Of a DNA stretch of 20,556 bases, positions 1 to 7,127 are shown in pieces; position 1 is the first letter of the stretch; each line of letters begins with the position of its first letter. The translations under genes were made by a program, and so were the position numbers. This DNA is from CAZCYE01 sp964502775 (GTDB lineage: Bacteria; Actinomycetota; Acidimicrobiia; IMCC26256; PALSA-555): assembly GCA_964502775.1 (NCBI GenBank), contig CAZCYE010000025.1, positions 1 to 20,556 of the forward strand, read 5' to 3'. The notes below the pieces were generated by a model. The model had not been told where the DNA came from, ran no database searches, and saw only the letters and a list, made by a program, of their open reading frames with translations.

Positions 1-2
1 CC

Positions 3-995
3 ATCCTGGGCATCGAGACGTCGTGCGACGAGACCGCGGCCGCGGTCGTGCACGGCGGCCGCCACGTCGCGTCGTCCGTGGTGTCGAGCCAGGTCGACCT
101 CCACGCGCGCTTCGGGGGTGTGGTCCCCGAGATCGCGAGCCGGGCGCACGTGGAGCTCGTGGGCCCCGTGATCGCCGACGCCCTGGGCGAGGCCGGCGTG
201 GACTTCGACGGGCTCCACGCGGTCGCGGCGTGTCACGGCCCGGGTCTGGCCGGCGCGCTGCTGGTGGGGGTGAGCGCGGCCAAGGCGATCGCGCTGGTCA
301 CGGGGATCCCCTACGTCGCCGTGAACCACCTCGAGGCGCACCTCCACGCGGCCTGGCTCGGCGAGACCGATCCCGAGCCTCCGCTCGCGGTGCTCGTCGT
401 GTCGGGCGGCCACACGCTGCTGGTCGTGGTGCACGGCCCGGGGCGGTACCAGGTCGTCGGCCAGACCGTCGACGACGCGGCCGGCGAGGCCTTCGACAAG
501 GTGGCGCGCTTCTGTGGCCTCGGCTACCCGGGCGGGCCCGCCATCGAGGTCGCGGCCCGACACGGCGATCCCGAGGCGGTGCGCTTCCCCCGGGCAATGC
601 CCGGCGAGGCCGACTTCTCGTTCTCGGGGCTCAAGACCGCGGTCGTGAACCACGTGCGCCGCCACCCGGAGATGGCCGTGGCCGACGTCGCGGCGTCGTT
701 CCAGGCCGCGGTAGTGGACCAGCTGGTGGCCAAGCTCGTCGCCGCCGCGGACGCCCATCACGCCCGCAGCCTCGTGCTCGGGGGTGGGGTGGCGGCCAAC
801 ACCGTGCTGCGAGCCCGGGTCGAGGCGGCCGCGGCCGCCTCGGGCCGCCGGGCGCTCGTGCCCCCACCCGAGCTCTGCACCGACAACGCGGCCATGATCG
901 CCGCGGCCGCGTGGTGGCGACTCGCCGCCGACGGCCCCTCTCCCCTCGACGGGGGCGTGGAGCCCAACCTCAGGTTGCCCGAGACGGCGCTCTAG
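3..995 (+). CDS. tsaD: tRNA N6-threonylcarbamoyladenosine transferase TsaD (5' end cut off by window)
   Basis: Transfers the threonylcarbamoyl group from threonylcarbamoyl-AMP to A37 of ANN-decoding tRNAs, acting in the cytoplasm with TsaB and TsaE. The reading frame is open from base 3 and starts within the family's N-terminal motif (ILGIETSCDET), so only the first few codons are missing. The metal-binding His pair lies in VNHLEAHLHA (His codons at 327 and 339), followed by the SGGHT phosphate-binding motif at 402-416. Further family motifs are DDAAGEAFDKVAR, FSFSGLKTAV and the C-terminal LGGGVAANTVLR and CTDNAAMIA. The 330 visible residues match a nearly full-length member. The frame ends with TAG at 993-995. 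The next gene's -10 box begins only 15 bases later. In actinobacteria tsaD often lies just before groES, as it nearly does here. Confidence 0.96.
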   Translation: MLGIETSCDETAAAVVHGGRHVASSVVSSQVDLHARFGGVVPEIASRAHVELVGPVIADALGEAGVDFDGLHAVAACHGPGLAGALLVGVSAAKAIALVTGIPYVAVNHLEAHLHAAWLGETDPEPPLAVLVVSGGHTLLVVVHGPGRYQVVGQTVDDAAGEAFDKVARFCGLGYPGGPAIEVAARHGDPEAVRFPRAMPGEADFSFSGLKTAVVNHVRRHPEMAVADVAASFQAAVVDQLVAKLVAAADAHHARSLVLGGGVAANTVLRARVEAAAAASGRRALVPPPELCTDNAAMIAAAAWWRLAADGPSPLDGGVEPNLRLPETAL

Positions 996-1009
996 GGGTA
1001 CGGGGCGTC

Positions 1010-1015
1010 TACGAT
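1010..1015 (+). promoter_or_regulatory. TACGAT -10 box, leaderless-type promoter
   Basis: TACGAT matches the actinobacterial TANNNT -10 consensus. It ends 6 nt before the ATG at 1022, so transcription would begin at or next to the start codon. No Shine-Dalgarno sequence precedes that ATG, which fits a leaderless mRNA. No convincing -35 box is visible at the expected distance; TTGCCC at 975-980 is too far upstream. Confidence 0.5.
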
Positions 1016-1021
1016 CCCACG

Positions 1022-1819
1022 ATGCGGCGCCTAGGTCTCACGCTCCTCGTCGTGGGCGTGGTGGTGGCCGGTCCCGCGACCGCCCTCGCTGATCCCACCG
1101 GGTACTCGTCGCGCCCCGCCGACAACAACTTCTACGTGGTCGACCTCGCCGACGGCTCCCACTCCTCGCCGGGGTCGGTGGGCGACGTGCGGTCCTGGGC
1201 GATGCGCGCGAGCGACGGGCTCGTCTACGGGATCAACGGCGGCTCCGACACCCTCATCCGGGTCACCCCGAGCCCGTTCCTCGTGGCGTCCGTCGGCGCG
1301 CTCGGCGTCAACGTGGAGGAGAATGCCGGCGACGGCCTCGCGTTCACGCCCGACGGGCGTCTGTGGATGTCGGTCCTGGTGGGAGATCCCGGCGTCTGGC
1401 AGCTCTACGAGGTCGACCCCGACAACGGGGCGGCCACGTTGGTGGGCAACCTCGAGGACTCGACCGATGCCAACACCGAGATCTCCGGCCTGGCTTCCGG
1501 CTGCGACGGCACGCTCTACGGGGGCGGGGCCACCAGCCTCTACGAGGTGAGCACGACGGACGCCGCGGTGACGCTCGTCGGAGGCTTCGGCGGCGCGATC
1601 GGGGCCAACACCTCCAAGGGCCTCGACTTCGATGCCACCGGCGTGCTGTGGGGCATCAACGAGAACGGTGAGATCTTCACCGTGGATCCCGCGACCGGCA
1701 CCGCCACGCTCGTGTCGAACGCCGCGGCCCCAACGACCAGCTTCACCGGCCTCGCCATCACCCCCGCGGTCGCGTGCACGGATCCCGGCGGATCGGGCTT
1801 CCCCAGCTTCACCGGCTGA
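1022..1819 (+). CDS. Secreted repeat protein, probable beta-propeller-like
   Basis: A 265-residue protein of unknown function. Residues 1-23 form a clear Sec signal peptide: two arginines, a hydrophobic stretch of valines and leucines, and an ALA-D cleavage site after residue 23. The mature part repeats units of the form YEVDPDNGAATLVG, YEVSTTDAAVTLVG and FTVDPATGTATLVS, alternating with GLAFTPDGRLW and GLDFDATGVLWGIN. This pattern is typical of bladed propeller folds (NHL- or DUF4394-like). No catalytic motif or membrane anchor is seen. The start at 1022 is chosen because the signal peptide begins there and a TACGAT box lies just upstream. The same frame stays open upstream but only as an out-of-frame shadow of tsaD. 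Function could be extracellular binding or structural; this is inference. Confidence 0.8.
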   Translation: MRRLGLTLLVVGVVVAGPATALADPTGYSSRPADNNFYVVDLADGSHSSPGSVGDVRSWAMRASDGLVYGINGGSDTLIRVTPSPFLVASVGALGVNVEENAGDGLAFTPDGRLWMSVLVGDPGVWQLYEVDPDNGAATLVGNLEDSTDANTEISGLASGCDGTLYGGGATSLYEVSTTDAAVTLVGGFGGAIGANTSKGLDFDATGVLWGINENGEIFTVDPATGTATLVSNAAAPTTSFTGLAITPAVACTDPGGSGFPSFTG

Positions 1820-1845
1820 CGCATCGACGGGCCGCCCCACCGGGC

Positions 1846-1875
1846 TTGCCGGACCGTCGGCGGAGGGGATAGGTT
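1846..1875 (+). promoter_or_regulatory. groES promoter, TTGCCG-N18-TAGGTT
   Basis: TTGCCG at 1846-1851 and TAGGTT at 1870-1875 are separated by 18 bp and resemble a housekeeping sigma-70-type promoter. The predicted transcription start (about 1882) falls at the beginning of the CIRCE operator, the usual arrangement for HrcA repression. Confidence 0.6.
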
Positions 1876-1880
1876 GGGCG

Positions 1881-1907
1881 TTGGCACTCGCCTGCTTCGA
1901 GTGCTAA
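1881..1907 (+). promoter_or_regulatory. CIRCE operator (HrcA binding site)
   Basis: TTGGCACTC at 1881-1889, a 9-bp spacer, then GAGTGCTAA at 1899-1907. This matches the CIRCE consensus TTAGCACTC-N9-GAGTGCTAA with one deviation in the left arm. CIRCE is the binding site of the heat-shock repressor HrcA. It lies 61 bp before the groES start, so groES is very probably heat-inducible through HrcA. hrcA itself is not in the window. Confidence 0.93.
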
Positions 1908-1968
1908 ACGTTCGATTCTGCTCGACACCATGTCTGGACTTAAGGTCCGGATGCCAGGAGGCACCCCG

Positions 1969-2262
1969 ATGAATCTCCAGCCGCTCGAGGACCGCATCGT
2001 CGTCCGGGCCGGCGAGCCCGAGGAGACCACGGTCAGCGGGCTCGTGATCCCCGACACCGCGAAGGAGAAGCCCCAGCAGGGTGAGGTGCTCGCGGTGGGG
2101 CCGGGCCGGCGGACCGAGAGCTCCGGTGAGCTCGTCCCGATGGACCTCGCGGTCGGTGACACCGTCGTGTACTCCAAGTACGGCGGCACCGAGATCACGG
2201 TGGAGGGCGAGGATCTCCTGATCCTCACCAGCCGCGACGTGCTCGCCAAGGTCACCAAGTAG
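1969..2262 (+). CDS. groES: Co-chaperonin GroES (Cpn10)
   Basis: A 97-residue GroES, the heptameric lid of the GroEL folding chamber. It begins MNLQPLEDRIVVR and carries the mobile-loop region (EEPEETTVSGLVIPDTAKEKP-like, about residues 17-37), then GEVLAVGPGRR, VGDTVVYSKYGGTE and the C-terminal DLLILTSRDVLAKV. Length is normal for the family. The ATG at 1969 is fixed by a perfect AGGAGG at 1956-1961 with a 7-nt gap; the upstream in-frame codon at 1930 lies in the leader. It is controlled by the CIRCE element and promoter just upstream. No groEL follows: a terminator hairpin and a convergent gene come next, so groES is transcribed alone here. Confidence 0.97.
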   Translation: MNLQPLEDRIVVRAGEPEETTVSGLVIPDTAKEKPQQGEVLAVGPGRRTESSGELVPMDLAVGDTVVYSKYGGTEITVEGEDLLILTSRDVLAKVTK

Positions 2263-2278
2263 CACGTTCACCACGTTG

Positions 2279-2307
2279 ACGACGGCGCCCCGCGCGGGCG
2301 CCGTCGT
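2279..2307 (+). terminator. Hairpin terminator between groES and the convergent lipoprotein gene
   Basis: ACGACGGCGCC (2279-2289) pairs perfectly with GGCGCCGTCGT (2297-2307) around a 7-nt loop, and a short TTTC follows. It lies 16 bp after the groES stop and 24 bp before the end of the opposing gene, so it may terminate both. Confidence 0.75.
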
Positions 2308-2331
2308 TTCGCGCCTGCGAGTACGCCCGCG

Positions 2332-3192
2332 CTAGTTGCGGTAGGTCGTCTCGTCCCGGAGGCGCTCGTAGCCGCCGACGACGTCCTGGCTGGTCACGCC
2401 ACCGGAGCTGCTCGCGCTGCTCGAGCTGCTGGCGCCCGTGGGTACGGGTGGCAGGCCGTTGAAGGTGCGGATGTTGTTGCAGATGCCGAGGAAGCTCTGG
2501 GCGTAGTTGTCCCCGGGGACGGCCCACCTGCCGTTGAGATCGATCCAGCGCGGCGCCTTGCCGTGGTAGACGAAGGTGGTGAAGTTGTCGGTGGTGTAGC
2601 CGGGGCGCGGCTCGAACGGGTTGCCCAGGTTCCAGGGATGTGATGCCGGGTCCGCGTAGTTGCGTAGGTGCTGGAGGTGGGCGCGCACGCCCTGCCATGG
2701 CGTGGGCTTGCGCATGTACCGGTTGGTCCCGGTGAACGCGCCAATGCCGGCGTAGTTGTGGTCGAGCGCCAGCACATAACCCGGCCAGGTGCCGTCGTCG
2801 GCATGCGCCCAAGGCCCCTCGGGCCAGTGCGACCCCGGTGGCGGCCAGCCGAACCAGCCCGTCTCCCAGATCGACTGGCAGAACGCGATGTCACCCCGCA
2901 CCCCCACCGCGTTCCCCTCGTTGATGTACGTCTGGGCCATCTGGTACACGTTGATCTCGGGCTTCCAGGTGCCGGCCGTACCCGACGGGTTGACCGGCGT
3001 GCACTTGTTGACAGGGCCACAGAGGTAGTTGCCGATCTGTGAGGCGGTGAGCTCGCTGGGGCCCATGATCGTCAACCCGGGCGGTACCGGGGGTACCGGG
3101 GGCGGCAGGACCGGCGCGACGCAGCCGCTCAGCGCCGCGCAGGCGGCGACGAGGGCAGCGACGAGTCGAGCTCGGCGGAGGGTTCGATGCAT
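2332..3192 (-). CDS. Lipoprotein with glucosaminidase-like (peptidoglycan hydrolase) domain
   Basis: A 286-residue exported protein. Residues 1-24 are a lipoprotein signal with an Arg-rich start and the lipobox LSGC; Cys24 would be lipidated. A Pro/Val-rich linker follows (about residues 25-40), then a domain from about 47 to 250 resembling the mannosyl-glycoprotein endo-beta-N-acetylglucosaminidase/FlgJ group. The key segment is GDIAFCQSIWETGWFGWP, where Glu110 sits in the position of the catalytic Glu of GH73-like enzymes (pattern Q-x3-E-T/S-G-W). The tail is Ser-rich (about 254-266). A role in cell-wall remodelling outside the membrane is inferred. The start at 3192 is chosen because the signal peptide begins there; the longer open frame upstream is antisense to guaB3. 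No clear Shine-Dalgarno is visible. The gene is divergent from guaB3 and convergent with groES. Confidence 0.78.
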   Translation of the reverse strand: MHRTLRRARLVAALVAACAALSGCVAPVLPPPVPPVPPGLTIMGPSELTASQIGNYLCGPVNKCTPVNPSGTAGTWKPEINVYQMAQTYINEGNAVGVRGDIAFCQSIWETGWFGWPPPGSHWPEGPWAHADDGTWPGYVLALDHNYAGIGAFTGTNRYMRKPTPWQGVRAHLQHLRNYADPASHPWNLGNPFEPRPGYTTDNFTTFVYHGKAPRWIDLNGRWAVPGDNYAQSFLGICNNIRTFNGLPPVPTGASSSSSASSSGGVTSQDVVGGYERLRDETTYRN

Positions 3193-3265
3193 GGGGGAAG
3201 TCGCGGCCGGGGGGCAGCCGGGCGCCCAGGGTACCCGGGGTCCGGGCCGATGCCGCGACCAGCGG

Positions 3266-3271
3266 TACGAT
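3266..3271 (+). promoter_or_regulatory. TACGAT -10 box of guaB3
   Basis: TACGAT matches TANNNT. A start about 7 nt downstream would give a 5' leader of roughly 20 nt that includes the AAAGGGAG ribosome binding site at 3285-3292. No clear -35 box is seen. Confidence 0.45.
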
Positions 3272-3297
3272 CGGCCTTCTGGCGAAAGGGAGTGCGG

Positions 3298-4464
3298 GTG
3301 GAAGTCGAGATCGGGATCGGCAAGTCCGGCCGGCGGGCCTACGGGTTCGACGACATCGCCATCGTCCCCAGCCGGCGGACGCGAGACCCCGAGGATGTGG
3401 ACATCACCTGGGACATCGACGCGTTCCGCTTCGAGCTGCCCCTTATGGCCGCGGCCATGGACGGCGTGGTGTCGCCGCGCACCGCGGTCGAGGTGGGACA
3501 GCTCGGGGGTCTGGCGTGCCTCAACCTCGAGGGTCTCTGGACACGCTACGACGACCCCGAGAGCTGCTTCGAGGAGATCGCCGACCTGCCGTCGGAGAAG
3601 GCGACGCGGCGCATGCAGGAGATCTACGCCGAGCCGATCAAGGAGGAGCTGATCGGGCGGCGCATCCGTGAGGTCAAGGACGCGGGCGTCACCACCTGCG
3701 CGTCGCTCACCCCGCAGCGGGTGGAGGGGTACGCGCGCCACGTGCTGGAGGCCGAGCTCGACCTCCTCGTGATCCAGGGCACGGTGGTCTCGGCCGAGCA
3801 CGTCTCCAAGGACGAGGCCCGTCAGCCGTTGAACCTCAAGAAGTTCATCCGTGAGTTCGATCTGCCGGTGATCGTCGGCGGCTGCGCGTCATACTCGACC
3901 GCGCTGCACCTCATGCGCACCGGAGCGGTGGGGGTGCTCGTGGGCGTGGGCCCCGGGCACGCGTGCACCAGCCGCGGTGTGCTCGGCATCGGCGTGCCCC
4001 AGGCCACGGCCATCGCCGACGCTGCCGGCGCGCGCATCCGCCATCTCGACGAGACCGGCGTGTACGTGCACGTGATCGCCGACGGCGGCATGAGCGCCGG
4101 CGGCGACATCGCCAAGGCGATCGCCTGCGGCGCCGACGCGGTGATGATCGGCTCACCGCTCGCCAGCGCGTACGAGGCCCCGGGCCGCGGTTACCACTGG
4201 GGGATGGCCACGTTCCATCCCTCGCTGCCTCGCGGCGCCCGTGTGCACGCGGGGCGCAAGGCGTCGCTGGCGGAGATCCTCGTGGGTCCCGCGCACGAGA
4301 ACGACGGCACGCTCAACCTCTTCGGAGCGCTGCGCACGTCGATGGCCACCACGGGCTACGAGACGCTCAAGGAGTTCCAGAAGGCCGAGGTGATGATCGC
4401 CCCGGCCATCAAGACCGAGGGCAAGTCGCTGCAACGGGCGCAGGGCATCGGGATGGGCCGCTGA
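3298..4464 (+). CDS. guaB3: GuaB3 family IMP dehydrogenase/GMP reductase paralogue
   Basis: A 388-residue TIM-barrel protein without the CBS pair found in full GuaB. It opens VEVEIGIGKSGRRAYGFDDIAIVPSRRTRD, which is typical of actinobacterial GuaB3 (motif IVPSRRTR at 22-29). It then carries LLVIQGTVVSAEHVS, LHLMRTGAVGVLVGVGPG, the loop GHACTSR with Cys223, IADGGMSAGGDIAKAIACGADAVMIG and the C-terminal LKEFQKAEVMI. In IMPDH and GMP reductase the loop Cys forms the covalent purine intermediate, so this copy may be catalytically competent. A cyanobacterial GuaB3 has been reported to act as a GMP reductase; that activity is plausible here but unproven. The GTG at 3298 is chosen over GTG 3292 and ATG 3187 because AAAGGGAG at 3285-3292 gives correct spacing only for 3298. 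guaA follows 43 bp later. Confidence 0.9.
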   Translation: MEVEIGIGKSGRRAYGFDDIAIVPSRRTRDPEDVDITWDIDAFRFELPLMAAAMDGVVSPRTAVEVGQLGGLACLNLEGLWTRYDDPESCFEEIADLPSEKATRRMQEIYAEPIKEELIGRRIREVKDAGVTTCASLTPQRVEGYARHVLEAELDLLVIQGTVVSAEHVSKDEARQPLNLKKFIREFDLPVIVGGCASYSTALHLMRTGAVGVLVGVGPGHACTSRGVLGIGVPQATAIADAAGARIRHLDETGVYVHVIADGGMSAGGDIAKAIACGADAVMIGSPLASAYEAPGRGYHWGMATFHPSLPRGARVHAGRKASLAEILVGPAHENDGTLNLFGALRTSMATTGYETLKEFQKAEVMIAPAIKTEGKSLQRAQGIGMGR

Positions 4465-4481
4465 CGAGGGAGGTTCCCCCG

Positions 4482-4532
4482 ATGCGCGCGCCGCGTCGCC
4501 GAGTGAGATGCGCGACGACGGGAGCAAGGTGA
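4482..4532 (+). CDS. Possible 16-codon leader ORF before guaA
   Basis: A short frame encoding MRAPRRRVRCATTGAR, preceded by the best Shine-Dalgarno of this junction, GAGGGAGG at 4466-4473, with an 8-nt gap to the ATG at 4482. Its TGA (4530-4532) overlaps a GTG at 4529-4531 that is in frame with guaA, forming a GTGA overlap like those used for translational coupling. The peptide is very basic and has no known relatives that I can name. It may be a real regulatory leader peptide or simply a fortuitous frame. Confidence 0.35.
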   Translation: MRAPRRRVRCATTGAR

Positions 4533-6079
4533 CGGGCCACGACACCGTCCTCGTCGTCGACTTCGGGGCGCAGTACGCCCAGCTGATCGCACGACGCGTC
4601 CGCGAGGCGCGCGTGTACTCCGAGATCGTGCCCCGCACGATGCCCCTGGCCGAGATGCTGGCCCGGCAGCCGGCGGGGATCATCCTCTCGGGCGGGCCGG
4701 CATCGGTGCACGTCCACGACGCGCCATCGATCGACGCCGCGCTCTTCGAAGCCGGCATCCCCGTCCTGGGCATCTGCTACGGCGCCCAGCTCGTCGCCCA
4801 GTCCCTCGGTGGCGACGTGCACCGCACCGGCGGTGGCGAGTACGGCCGTACCCCCCTGACCCGGTCGGGGATGTCCTCGCCGCTGCTCGGCGAGACACCG
4901 AGCGATCAGGTGGTCTGGATGAGCCACGGCGACGCGATCACGTCCGTGCCGAAGGGCTTCGCGGTGACGGCCACCACGCCGGGCGCGCCGGTGGCGGCGT
5001 TCGAGGACACTGAGCGCGGCCTCTACGGCGTGCAGTTCCACCCCGAGGTCGTCCACACGGAGCGGGGCCAGGAGATGCTGCGCGCCTTCCTGTTCGACGT
5101 GTGCGGGTGCCGCCCCACGTGGACCCACACGTCGATCATCGAGGAGGCGGCCGACCACGTGCGCGCCCGGGTGGGTGCCGAGCGGGTGATCTGCGGGCTC
5201 TCGGGGGGCGTGGATTCGGCGGTCGCGGCGGCACTGGTGCACAAGGCGATCGGCGACCAGCTGACGTGCGTGTTCGTGGACACCGGCCTGTTGCGCCTCG
5301 GCGAGCCCGACCAGGTGGAGGAGACGTTCCGGCGCCAGTTCCACGTCGATCTCGTGCACCGGAAGGAGGCCCAGCGCTTCCTCGACGCCCTGGCCGGGGT
5401 GTCGGATCCCGAGCGCAAGCGCAAGATCATCGGCGAGACGTTCATCCGGGTCTTCGAGGAGGTTGCTCGCGACCTCGGGCGCGAGGGCCCGTCACCCCGC
5501 TTCTTGGTCCAGGGCACGCTCTACCCCGACGTCGTGGAGTCGGGCGGCGCTGACAACGCGACGATCAAGTCCCACCACAACGTGGGCGGCCTTCCCGACG
5601 ACATGGCCTTCGAGCTCGTCGAGCCGCTGCGGCACCTGTTCAAGGACGAGGTGCGGGCGATCGGCCAGGAGCTGGGCCTGCCCGACGAGATCGTGTGGCG
5701 CCAGCCCTTCCCCGGTCCGGGCCTCGCGGTCAGGGTGATCGGTGAGGTCACGGCCGAGCGCGTGGAGATCCTTCGCCGTGCCGACCACGTGGTGCTCGAG
5801 GAGCTGCGGCGTGCAGGGCTCGAGCGCGAGATCTGGCAGAGTTTCGCGGTGCTCCCCGCGGTGCGCACCGTCGGCGTGATGGGTGACGACCGCACCTACG
5901 CGTACCCGATCGTCGTGCGGGCCGTCACCTCCGAGGACGCGATGACCGCCGACTGGGCGCGCCTGCCGCACGAGGTGCTCGAGCGAATCGCCTCACGGGT
6001 CATCAACGAGGTCCCCGGGGTGAACCGGGTGGCCTACGACATCACCAGCAAGCCCCCGGGCACCATCGAGTGGGAGTGA
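4508..6079 (+). CDS. guaA: GMP synthase (glutamine-hydrolysing)
   Basis: Converts XMP, ATP and glutamine to GMP. From the ATG at 4508 the protein has 523 residues, normal for GuaA. The class I glutamine amidotransferase domain (about 12-200) has nucleophile Cys90 in GICYG and His178/Glu180 in FHPE. The ATP-pyrophosphatase domain has the PP-loop SGGVDS at 232-237. The C-terminal dimerisation domain includes LVQGTLYPDVVES, KSHHNVGGLP, FPGPGLAVRVIGE and the terminal YDITSKPPGTIEWE. The start is uncertain. ATG 4508 has only a weak GAG upstream. GTG 4529 (516 residues, VTGHDTVLVVDFG) has GGAG at 4521-4524 and overlaps the stop of the leader frame, and it is at least equally likely. The gene forms a probable unit with guaB3 upstream; the aldolase gene starts 8 nt after its stop. 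Confidence 0.97.
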   Translation: MRDDGSKVTGHDTVLVVDFGAQYAQLIARRVREARVYSEIVPRTMPLAEMLARQPAGIILSGGPASVHVHDAPSIDAALFEAGIPVLGICYGAQLVAQSLGGDVHRTGGGEYGRTPLTRSGMSSPLLGETPSDQVVWMSHGDAITSVPKGFAVTATTPGAPVAAFEDTERGLYGVQFHPEVVHTERGQEMLRAFLFDVCGCRPTWTHTSIIEEAADHVRARVGAERVICGLSGGVDSAVAAALVHKAIGDQLTCVFVDTGLLRLGEPDQVEETFRRQFHVDLVHRKEAQRFLDALAGVSDPERKRKIIGETFIRVFEEVARDLGREGPSPRFLVQGTLYPDVVESGGADNATIKSHHNVGGLPDDMAFELVEPLRHLFKDEVRAIGQELGLPDEIVWRQPFPGPGLAVRVIGEVTAERVEILRRADHVVLEELRRAGLEREIWQSFAVLPAVRTVGVMGDDRTYAYPIVVRAVTSEDAMTADWARLPHEVLERIASRVINEVPGVNRVAYDITSKPPGTIEWE

Positions 6080-6087
6080 CACATCAC

Positions 6088-7107
6088 ATGGACCTCGAGA
6101 CGCTGCACGCCACCGCACGAGCCCTCGTGGCCCCGGGCAAGGGGATCCTCGCGGCCGACGAGTCGAGCGGCACGATCAAGAAGCGCTTCGACTCGATCCA
6201 GGTGGAGTCCACGCAGGAGAGCCGGCGCTCCTACCGCGACCTGTTGTTCAGCACCGAGGGGGCGGAGGAGTTCGTGAGCGGCGTGATCCTGTTCGACGAG
6301 ACGATCCGCCAGGCCTCCGCCGACGGGACACCGTTCCCCGAGACGCTGGCGCGCCGCGGCATCATCCCCGGCATCAAGGTGGACGCCGGGGCCAAGCCCC
6401 TCGCGCTGGGGGCGGACGGCGAGACGGTCACCGAGGGCCTCGACGGGTTGCGCGAGCGCCTCGGGGAGTACCGCGCGCTCGGCGCGCGCTTCGCGAAGTG
6501 GCGCGCCACGTACACGATCACCGACGAGCTCCCTTCGCGTCGAGCTGTCGACGTGAACGCCCACGCGCTGGCCCGTTACGCCGCGTTGTGCCAAGAGGCG
6601 GGGATCGTGCCGATCGTGGAGCCCGAGGTGCTCATGGACGGCACCCACACGATCGAGCGGTCCCGTGCCGTGACCGCCGGGGTGCTCCAGGCGCTGTACG
6701 CGGAGCTGTACGCGCAGGGCGTCGCCCTGCCCGGCACGCTGCTCAAGCCCAACATGGTGCTCTCGGGCTACGAGTGCCCCACCCAGGCGCCCGACGACGT
6801 GGTGGCCGATCACACGCTCGAGTGCTTCCTCGCGGTTGTTCCCGCCGCGGTGCCCGGCATCGTGTTCCTCTCGGGGGGCCAGTCCGACACCCAGGCCACC
6901 GCGCGCCTCAACGAGATGAACCGGCGAGGGCCGCACCCCTGGGAGCTGAGCTTCTCCTACGGCCGTGCGCTCCAGGCCCCGGCGCTCAAGGCGTGGAAGG
7001 GCGACGTCGCCAACGCCGAGGCGGCGCAGCGCGCCTATTGGCACCGGGCGAGGATGAACAGCCTCGCCCGCTCGGGCCGCTACTCGCCCGACCTCGAAGC
7101 GGCCTGA
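6088..7107 (+). CDS. Class I fructose-bisphosphate aldolase
   Basis: Cleaves fructose 1,6-bisphosphate to dihydroxyacetone phosphate and glyceraldehyde 3-phosphate through a Schiff base. The 339-residue protein resembles the animal/plant-type class I family. It has KGILAADESSGTIKKRF near the N-terminus, GVILFDETIRQ, GIKVDAG, KWRATYTI, PIVEPEVLMDG, and the Schiff-base lysine in TLLKPNMVLSG (about Lys220). FLSGGQSD and WELSFSYGRALQ form the phosphate-binding region. The shortened C-terminus (SGRYSPDLEAA) lacks the Tyr-ending tail of rabbit aldolase. ATG 6088 is chosen because GGGAG at 6072-6076 lies at a suitable distance; GTG 6070 would overlap guaA. The short gap suggests co-transcription with guaA. 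No metal-binding His set of class II enzymes is present. Confidence 0.95.
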   Translation: MDLETLHATARALVAPGKGILAADESSGTIKKRFDSIQVESTQESRRSYRDLLFSTEGAEEFVSGVILFDETIRQASADGTPFPETLARRGIIPGIKVDAGAKPLALGADGETVTEGLDGLRERLGEYRALGARFAKWRATYTITDELPSRRAVDVNAHALARYAALCQEAGIVPIVEPEVLMDGTHTIERSRAVTAGVLQALYAELYAQGVALPGTLLKPNMVLSGYECPTQAPDDVVADHTLECFLAVVPAAVPGIVFLSGGQSDTQATARLNEMNRRGPHPWELSFSYGRALQAPALKAWKGDVANAEAAQRAYWHRARMNSLARSGRYSPDLEAA

Positions 7108-7127
7108 GCGGACCGCCCGACGCTCAG
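7104..7127. terminator. Small inverted repeat spanning both stop codons of a convergent gene pair
   Basis: CTGAGCG (7104-7110) and CGCTCAG (7121-7127) are perfect inverted repeats around 10 nt, and contain the TGA of the aldolase and the TGA of the opposing gene. A competing hairpin, CGCCCG (7114-7119) with CGGGCG (7128-7133), is also possible. Either could act as a bidirectional terminator; there is no U-tract, so this is weak. Confidence 0.3.

Noticed and set aside
23..1021. Open frame upstream of and continuous with the secreted protein gene
   Set aside because: It is an Arg/Gly/Pro-rich out-of-frame reading of tsaD; the secreted protein begins with its signal peptide at 1022.
3193..3801. 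N-terminal extension of the minus-strand lipoprotein frame
   Set aside because: Antisense to guaB3, low-complexity composition, and the lipoprotein signal starts at 3192.
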